In this document: one piece after another, positions 58,961-64,000 of the stretch
Layout of the letters: the number at the start of each line of letters is the position of its first letter
Numbering within the stretch: the first letter of the stretch is position 1
DNA from: Maribacter halichondriae
GTDB taxonomy: Bacteria; Bacteroidota; Bacteroidia; Flavobacteriales; Flavobacteriaceae
DNA length: 64,000 nt
Direction of reading: 5' to 3'
Assembly (NCBI RefSeq): GCF_027474825.1
Contig: NZ_CP107030.1
Span: 2,672,529 to 2,736,528, forward strand
Position numbers and translations under genes: made by a program
Notes under the pieces: model-generated
Told to the model about the DNA's origin: nothing
Database searches by the model: none
The model's input: only the letters and a program-made list of their open reading frames with translations

Positions 58961-61342
58961 ATGTCCGCAGCATTGGAAATAGAAAACGATCTTCTTTTTA
59001 AATATCTAGATACGGTGGCATCCATTTTTCTGGTTATCAATGCCGACCATTCCATAGCATTGGTCAATAGAATAGGATGTGAGGTTCTCGGATATGAAAG
59101 GGATGAAATCATCGGGAAGGACTGGTTCAAGAATTTAATTCCTAAAGCGGATAGAAATGAACTCCGTAAACTCTTTGACCAGGTCCTTGATGGTGCTATG
59201 GAAGCCCCCGACGTTTATGAAAACTGGGTCTTGGCGAAAGGAAACAAGCGCAAACTGATCCAATGGCGAAATGCGGTCCTAAAAGATGATAATGGCAAGG
59301 TTGTCGGTTTGATCAGTTCAGGGATAGATGTTACCCAACAAATGATTCTGGAAAGGGAATTGAGGGACAGCGAAGCCAAGAACAGGGCCATTTTGGATGC
59401 TATGCCCGATGTGATTACTGTTCATAATTTAACGGGCCAAATACTTGAAATACATGTGCCCGATGCGTCGTACCTGATTGCTCCCAAGGAAGAATTGATA
59501 GGCAAAAATGTGAGGGATCTATTGCCTCCGGATATTGCCGAACAACTAATGCACATATTTTCAAAGGTGCTCGATAATCGAAAAATGGAGACCTTGGATG
59601 TAACGGTACCGGTTTCCGATAGGTTGGTAGACTATGAATGTAGATTTGTTCCCCTCATCGGAGGTAGGGTCTTGACCATCGCTAGGGACATTACCCAAAT
59701 CAAGGTTGCCCAAAATGTGCTGCATACCCGAAACCGGGCCTTAGAGGCCGCAGGTAACGGAATCATTATTGCGGATGCTTTACAACCCGACCTCCCGATA
59801 ATTTATAGCAACAATGCATTTGCTCGCATAACGGGCTACAAGCAGAGCGAAGTTCTTGGTAAGAACTGCCGCTTTCTACAGAACGACGACCGCGACCAAG
59901 AAGAAATATCCATCGTGGCAAAGGCCATTGAACAAGGTGAACCTTGCCGGGTAGTACTGCGCAATTACCGAAAGGACGGGTCCCTTTTTTGGAACGAACT
60001 TTCCCTCACCCCGCTATACGACGAAAATCAAAAATTGACCCATTTTATAGGCGTACAAAACGATGTCACTGAAATTCTAGAAAGTAGAAGGAAGCTTGAA
60101 AATTATGCCGAAACGCTAAAGGAAAAAGTGGAAGAGCGCACCATGGAGATCGAATCCACGGTACAAAAACTGGTGGCGACCAATTTAAACTTGGAGGACC
60201 AGGTACAGGAAACCAAGTTGGCCGAAACCGAGGCCCAGCGAAGCCAGGCATTGTTCGGGGCCATTGCAAAAAACTTTCCCAAGGGGTTGATCGTAGTGTT
60301 CAACGCAGATTTTGAACTGACCTATTTGGAAGGAGAGGAATTCAGACGGTTCGTTTTGAACAAGGGCGATTTTGAAGGCATGCGCATCGATGATGTCACC
60401 ATCTTTTCAAAAGCCCAAAGAGAAAGCATAAAAGCAGATGTGGAAAAAACACTGAACGGTAAAAGCCTGTCTTTTGAAGTTGACTATCAAGACAATAGCT
60501 ACTCGGTAAATTCGACGCCTTTGTATTCCGATGGAAAAAAAGCCGTTTGGGCCTTGTTCGTATATCATAATATTACGGAACAGAAACAGGTACAAAAAGA
60601 ACTGGCAAAGGCGCTAAGGATCGAACGTGAATTGAACGAATTGAAATCCCGCTTTATCTCAATGGCTTCGCACGAATTCCGTACGCCCTTAAGTGCGATT
60701 TTATCCTCGGCCATTTTGATCGGCAAACAGAACGAACCGGGCAAGGAGGAACAAAGGAAAAAACACGTGGCACGAATCAGAAATGGCGTAAAAAACCTTG
60801 TGGTCATCCTAAACGATTTCCTCTCGTTGAGCAAACTGGAAGAGGGCAAGGTTCACGCTGTTCCAAAACGTTTTGAACTGGTCCAATTTTTAAAATTGTT
60901 ATTCGATGAAATGGAATCGAGCTTGAAGGAAGGCCAAAAGATCATATTAAAAACGCACGAAAAAGAGGTTTTGCTCTACCAAGACCCCAAATTGCTAAGC
61001 CACATCTTGATCAATTTGCTATCGAACGCCACCAAATATTCCGATGAAGGTCAAAATATACTTTTTGAGATTTCCGGTAAGGGCCAAGATGTACTATTAA
61101 AAATTCGGGACAAAGGCGTAGGAATCCCCAAAGAAGAACAACAACATCTGTTCGACCGTTTTTTTCGGGCGGCCAATGTGACCAATATACAAGGTACGGG
61201 CCTTGGCCTACATATCGTAAAGCAATATACCGATCTTATCGGCGGTACGGTAAGCTTTAAAAGTAAACTGGGTAAGGGAAGCACCTTTACCGTTCGACTT
61301 CCCCAAAACCTAGAACACCATGCAAAAAATATTACTGATTGA
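58961..61342 (+). CDS. LOV-domain multi-PAS sensor histidine kinase
   Basis: 793 aa, cytosolic. PAS1 about 10-128, PAS2 about 140-248, LOV/PAS3 about 258-372, coiled coil about 375-425, PAS4 about 430-542, then HisKA (SMASHEFRTP, His571) and HATPase (NLLSNATKYS, DKGVGIP, GTGLGL). The third PAS domain is a canonical LOV photosensor: GKNCRFLQ with photoactive Cys303, NYRKDGSLFWNE and FIGVQNDVTE, the residues that bind FMN and form the light-driven cysteinyl adduct. It predicts blue-light or flavin redox control. It overlaps the REC-CRP gene by 23 bp. Paralogous to the kinase at 9244-10755, which lacks the LOV domain. Confidence 0.93.
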   Translation: MSAALEIENDLLFKYLDTVASIFLVINADHSIALVNRIGCEVLGYERDEIIGKDWFKNLIPKADRNELRKLFDQVLDGAMEAPDVYENWVLAKGNKRKLIQWRNAVLKDDNGKVVGLISSGIDVTQQMILERELRDSEAKNRAILDAMPDVITVHNLTGQILEIHVPDASYLIAPKEELIGKNVRDLLPPDIAEQLMHIFSKVLDNRKMETLDVTVPVSDRLVDYECRFVPLIGGRVLTIARDITQIKVAQNVLHTRNRALEAAGNGIIIADALQPDLPIIYSNNAFARITGYKQSEVLGKNCRFLQNDDRDQEEISIVAKAIEQGEPCRVVLRNYRKDGSLFWNELSLTPLYDENQKLTHFIGVQNDVTEILESRRKLENYAETLKEKVEERTMEIESTVQKLVATNLNLEDQVQETKLAETEAQRSQALFGAIAKNFPKGLIVVFNADFELTYLEGEEFRRFVLNKGDFEGMRIDDVTIFSKAQRESIKADVEKTLNGKSLSFEVDYQDNSYSVNSTPLYSDGKKAVWALFVYHNITEQKQVQKELAKALRIERELNELKSRFISMASHEFRTPLSAILSSAILIGKQNEPGKEEQRKKHVARIRNGVKNLVVILNDFLSLSKLEEGKVHAVPKRFELVQFLKLLFDEMESSLKEGQKIILKTHEKEVLLYQDPKLLSHILINLLSNATKYSDEGQNILFEISGKGQDVLLKIRDKGVGIPKEEQQHLFDRFFRAANVTNIQGTGLGLHIVKQYTDLIGGTVSFKSKLGKGSTFTVRLPQNLEHHAKNITD

Positions 61343-62389
61343 AGACAATAAGGATGTACGTGAAAACACGGCGGACATTCTAGAATTTGCAAACTACAAG
61401 GTAGCGACCGCCGAAAATGGCAAGATAGGTGTTCAAAAAGCGAAACAGTTCAAACCCGATCTGATCGTTTGCGATATCATGATGCCCGAATTGGACGGCT
61501 ACGATGTATTGCGCAGTTTAGCCGGGGATGGACTTACGGCAAGCATCCCCTTTATTTTTCTAACGGCAAAGACCGATAGGGCCGACATGCGCCTAGGTAT
61601 GAACCTTGGGGCAGACGATTATTTGACCAAGCCCTTTGAGGAAAAAGAATTGTTGGACGCCATCACTTGCCGATTGAGTAAGTATGATTTTCTAAAGAAG
61701 GAAGTTGTCAAGAATTTGAAGGGCCTAACCGATTTTTTGGAAGAGGCATCGGAATATATGGATCTCGAAAGTCTTTCGAAAGACCATGAGCTGAAACATT
61801 ATGAAAAGAAGGAAATTATTTTTTGGGAAGGAGACAATGCCCATTCGCTCCACTTTATAGAAAGTGGAACCGTAAAGACGTATAAAAGTACCGAGGCAGG
61901 TAAAGAATTTGTGACCGGACTCTACGGCGCAGGCGATTTTATTGGGCAACTTTCCCTTTTGAGCAAGGAGGGAAAATATGTTGAAAATGCCATGGTAACG
62001 GAAGACGCAGCTCTAAGTGCCATACCAAGGAACGATTTTATCAAATTGCTCTATGACAATCCCATAGTCTCACAGAAATTTATCGAATTGATTTCCAACA
62101 ACTTGATCCACGTTCAGACACAATTGGTCGATATGGCCTTCGCCTCTGTGCGGCAGCGGGCCGCCAAGGCGCTTTTGGAATTGTACGAAAAGGGAATTAT
62201 AAAAGACAAGGCGAATGGGGTTTGGGTATTCCCCGTGAGGACTTTGCGGGCATGATCGGAACGGCTACCGAAACCGCCATACGAACCCTATCCGATTTTA
62301 AGGACGAAGGCCTGATTACCACCGATCATGGTAGAAGAATCCTTCTTTTAAACAAAGAGGAATTGGAAAGTATCGCTGAATTTGGGTAG
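61320..62389 (+). pseudogene. Response regulator: receiver + CRP/FNR-type cNMP-fold + HTH (frameshifted)
   Basis: Paralogue of the regulator at 8184-9237. The receiver has IEDN, Asp52 in CDIMMPE, FLTAKT and KPFEEKE; the cNMP-fold has EGDNAHSLHFIESGTVKTYKS and LYGAGDFIGQ; the HTH (MIGTATETAIRTLSDFKDEG) has the E-x3-R pair. The frame breaks at 62231-62234: C4 should be C5 for VWVFPREDFAGMIG to continue to the stop at 62389, about 356 aa. It is translationally coupled to the LOV kinase and is the main candidate for binding the palindrome operators, including the one in front of its own operon. Confidence 0.87.
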
Positions 62390-62440
62390 CGTGCAATTGG
62401 AATGACAAATCAAGGCGGTAATCACAAAAAAGAAACCATA

Positions 62441-62680
62441 TCAATTTAAAAGTTCCAATTGACGAGTTCTGCGAAATAGTCTAGAGAGTTTTTGAAGGGC
62501 GAAGGTCAGGGCCATTTGTTGTAAAGATCCCTTGAACCCACTGAAGAACTGCACAGGGGATAAATCGGACTTCACCTTGTTCAGGTGTAATTTGAGGTTT
62601 TCGGTGGCGATTTCCCTTTGTAACCTTAATATCTTAAGTCGCGCATCAATTTCCTCGAAAGAATTGTATTTAGTGATCAT
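62441..62680 (-). CDS. DUF6327 family protein
   Basis: 79 aa, helical and charged: YNSFEEIDARLKILRLQREIATENLKLHLNKVKSDLSPVQFFSGFKGSLQQMALTFALQKL. The FEEID..LKIL+LQREI..E...L..N..K..L.P pattern is found in small Flavobacteriia proteins, always or nearly always beside YtxH and holin-X genes. Function unknown. Its start overlaps the stop of the upstream gene by 4 bp. Confidence 0.72.
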   Translation of the reverse strand: MITKYNSFEEIDARLKILRLQREIATENLKLHLNKVKSDLSPVQFFSGFKGSLQQMALTFALQKLSRLFRRTRQLELLN

Positions 62681-63027
62681 AATCCATCAAAATAAAGAGG
62701 TGAAAATTTTCTGAGAACCGGTCCGTTCCATCGCTTTCTGAATATATAGAGTAGTATACTGACCACGACATAAAACCCTCCGACCAACACGAAACCGAGA
62801 TAATAGCTGTCCAAAACCTCGCATAGCGCCAAAGAGGCACCCAAGGACAGGAAAAGCAACACGAAAACGACACCCAGACTTACCAAAACCGTCTGCAGGC
62901 TAGTGGTAAGAAATTGCATCAATATTTTGAACACTTGAAGTTTAAGATATTCGTCGCTATGTTCCAGATAAGACCTTACGTCGGTGTCGGCCTCCATAAG
63001 GTCTTTTTTGAGTTCGTCGAAGGCCAT
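62677..63027 (-). CDS. Phage holin family (holin-X-like) membrane protein
   Basis: 116 aa. A cytosolic helix (MAFDELKKDLMEADTDVRSYLEHSDEYLKLQVFKIL) is followed by two membrane helices (VLVSLGVVFVLLFLSLGASLAL and YYLGFVLVGGFYVVVSILLYIF) and a short tail. This is the holin-X/DUF1469-like architecture; despite the name, chromosomal copies are not phage lysis genes. Middle gene of a three-gene operon. Confidence 0.75.
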   Translation of the reverse strand: MAFDELKKDLMEADTDVRSYLEHSDEYLKLQVFKILMQFLTTSLQTVLVSLGVVFVLLFLSLGASLALCEVLDSYYLGFVLVGGFYVVVSILLYIFRKRWNGPVLRKFSPLYFDGL

Positions 63028-63033
63028 GCGGTT

Positions 63034-63363
63034 TTATTTCTGTAGTTGGGCATTCTTCTTTTTCAGGTCTTCGAGTTTGCGCTCCAACTTTTCAATAATC
63101 TCATCGGCCTTATAGCTCATCATAGAGACCGCCTCGTCAAGCTTGCGATCAAAGGTGTCTTTTTTCTCATTGGCTGATTTGGTAAGCTCTTCTTTGGCAT
63201 GCGAGATACGGTCTGAAAGGTCGTGTGTGGTATCCTCTACTTTTCTTTTTATTTTATGTCGCGTCTCGATTCCCTTGTCGGGAGCATATAGAATTCCGAT
63301 TCCCGCGCCGATTGCTGCCCCGGTCAACAGGGCCAATAGTACATTTCCACTATCGTTTGTCAT
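63034..63363 (-). CDS. YtxH domain protein
   Basis: 109 aa. The YtxH signature is LLALLTGAAIGAGIGILYAPDKGIETRHKIKRK: a glycine-zipper membrane helix then LYAPxxGxxTR. The rest is a long charged coiled coil (about 35-108). YtxH proteins are general-stress membrane proteins in Bacillus. First gene of the YtxH/holin-X/DUF6327 operon, under the operator-linked promoter at 63403-63445. Confidence 0.85.
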   Translation of the reverse strand: MTNDSGNVLLALLTGAAIGAGIGILYAPDKGIETRHKIKRKVEDTTHDLSDRISHAKEELTKSANEKKDTFDRKLDEAVSMMSYKADEIIEKLERKLEDLKKKNAQLQK

Positions 63364-63402
63364 GATTTTGTTTTTTAAGGTTATACATTCTTAATTTCTA
63401 AT

Positions 63403-63445
63403 CAAAAATAACTTGTTGGAAAGTGAACCGAAATGATTTCCGTCA
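63403..63445 (-). promoter_or_regulatory. Operator plus -7 box (YtxH operon)
   Basis: The core TGATTTCCGTCA is at 63434-63445. After 23 bp on the minus strand comes TATTTTTG (63403-63410), a perfect TAnnTTTG box. The start codon at 63363 is about 76 bp from the centre. Confidence 0.78.
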
Positions 63446-63501
63446 TGTTATAAGTATAAATTTCGAGTATTCCGGATTTTAAATAGCTTACATACCAAAG
63501 G

Positions 63502-63538
63502 TTTAAAAACAAAAACAGGAAGCCGAGGCCTCCTGTTT
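63502..63538 (-). terminator. Intrinsic terminator (minus strand)
   Basis: A hairpin with arms AAACAGGA (63513-63520) and TCCTGTTT (63531-63538), extended by an inner GCC/GGC, is followed on the minus strand by TTTTTGTTTTT. It would end transcripts coming from the right-hand regulated promoter. Confidence 0.65.
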
Positions 63539-63693
63539 CCTATGAGGGGTTAAAATTCGTTCGTACTTCCAACCAATCCTTTACACCACTTTATCGCTAA
63601 AATGACCTAGAGGTCGATTTTGGTTCGAACTGCATCGCTGCCCGCACTATGATCTATGCACCTTGCGGCAACATAAACCAATTTTTTAAAGAA

Positions 63694-63904
63694 ACCGGGA
63701 CACCGAAATGTCCCGGTCTCAAAGAAGGTATTGCATTTGCTTGTTACGCTTACAGCGGTTCACTCAAAATACCTATTGCTAGGCAGACTGGCAAACCACA
63801 GGGTCTAAAACAGCTGTGATACCTTCTCTGGGGCTCCGTTGCATTGCTGCGCCGAAGTACCCGTATCATAATATATTCAAAGAACGTTGTTGCTATTAAT
63901 TATG
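63694..63904 (-). ncRNA. Candidate structured RNA under operator control
   Basis: Transcription is predicted to start near 63904 from the -7 box at 63908. About 190 nt later comes a perfect 9-bp hairpin ACCGGGACA/TGTCCCGGT (63694-63717) followed on the minus strand by TTTCTTT. Between them AGAAGGTAT (63819-63827 on the minus strand) pairs with ATACCTTCT (63723-63731), closing a domain of about 105 nt. No convincing coding frame was found; short frames of 39 and 21 codons exist. The layout (long closing stem, bulged middle, terminator) is like 6S-type or regulatory RNAs, but no known family can be claimed by eye. Confidence 0.45.
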
Positions 63905-63907
63905 ATG

Positions 63908-63950
63908 CTAAAATACAGGGACTCTATCAGGGAGAAAATGACCTAGGTCA
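63908..63950 (-). promoter_or_regulatory. Operator plus -7 box (putative ncRNA)
   Basis: The core TGACCTAGGTCA (63939-63950) is a perfect 12-bp palindrome. After 23 bp on the minus strand comes TATTTTAG (63908-63915). No annotated gene follows, so the transcript is probably the candidate RNA. Confidence 0.68.
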
Positions 63951-64000
63951 GTTTGGGTGATTTTTTTATTTTTTAACACTCCGGTCCGATTACCACTTGA

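Noticed and set aside
63595..63660. A tRNA or tmRNA 3' part (GGTTCGAACTGC near 63628)
   Set aside because: No pairing T stem, acceptor stem or anticodon arm could be built on either strand.
1..64000. CRISPR arrays, rRNA operons, prophage genes
   Set aside because: No regularly spaced direct repeats, no rRNA sequence and no phage structural genes; the holin-X protein is a chromosomal family.

Overview
The window comes from a flavobacterium-like member of Bacteroidota. The evidence is the promoter style (a TAnnTTTG-type -7 box and no Shine-Dalgarno pattern), lineage families such as DUF6090, 2TM, DUF4386 and WG-repeat proteins, lipoprotein starts typical of the phylum, and an AT-rich composition. 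It has no rRNA, no tRNA that I can recognise and no CRISPR array.

Layout. 1-8.1 kb is an array of nine tandem-domain universal stress proteins (USPs; the first is cut by the window edge) with a thioredoxin. 8.2-10.8 kb is a sensor kinase operon whose response regulator is a receiver domain fused to a CRP/FNR-type cNMP-fold and helix-turn-helix. 10.8-17.5 kb holds stress and hypothetical genes (TerB-like, DUF2267, WG-repeat, SDR and others). 17.5-38.6 kb is mixed accessory and metabolic material: three serine hydrolases, three DUF4386 membrane proteins, an MBL hydrolase, an archaeal-type methionine adenosyltransferase beside an ICMT-like methyltransferase, and two phytoene-desaturase/RetSat-like flavoproteins. 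38.6-45.6 kb holds DinB, slipin, a YtfI/YtfJ-like pair, a MITE-like repeat, PfkB, DUF302, an M50-CBS protease and Upp. 45.6-50.4 kb is an AT-rich accessory island with an IS110 transposase. 50.4-63.4 kb holds two P-type ATPases, Hsp20, patatin, MscS, a second kinase/REC-CRP operon whose kinase carries a canonical LOV (blue-light) domain, and a YtxH/holin-X/DUF6327 trio. A candidate regulated RNA lies at the right end.

Main discovery. Eighteen copies of one 14-bp palindrome, MTGAY-N4-RTCAK, lie in front of most of the stress genes. In almost every case exactly 23 bp separates the 12-bp core from a TAnnTT.. -7 box, which puts the operator centre near -41.5, the class II CRP/FNR activator position. 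Several operators serve two divergent promoters at once. Predicted targets are the USPs, thioredoxin, TerB-like protein, DUF2267, WG/SDR, a 57-aa membrane protein, DinB and/or a zinc-ribbon protein, YtfI/YtfJ, PfkB/DUF302, M50-CBS/Upp, both P-type ATPases, Hsp20, patatin, MscS, the LOV kinase operon itself, YtxH and a putative ncRNA. The best regulator candidates are the two REC-CRP proteins encoded here. The gene content strongly resembles the actinobacterial DosR dormancy regulon (USPs, Hsp20, PfkB, P-type ATPase, M50-CBS protease), but with an unrelated regulator and a predicted light/redox input.

Data caution. About a dozen otherwise intact genes carry single-base indels, mostly in short homopolymers. 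This looks more like residual sequencing error than gene decay, so those entries are typed as pseudogenes but described as probable full-length genes.
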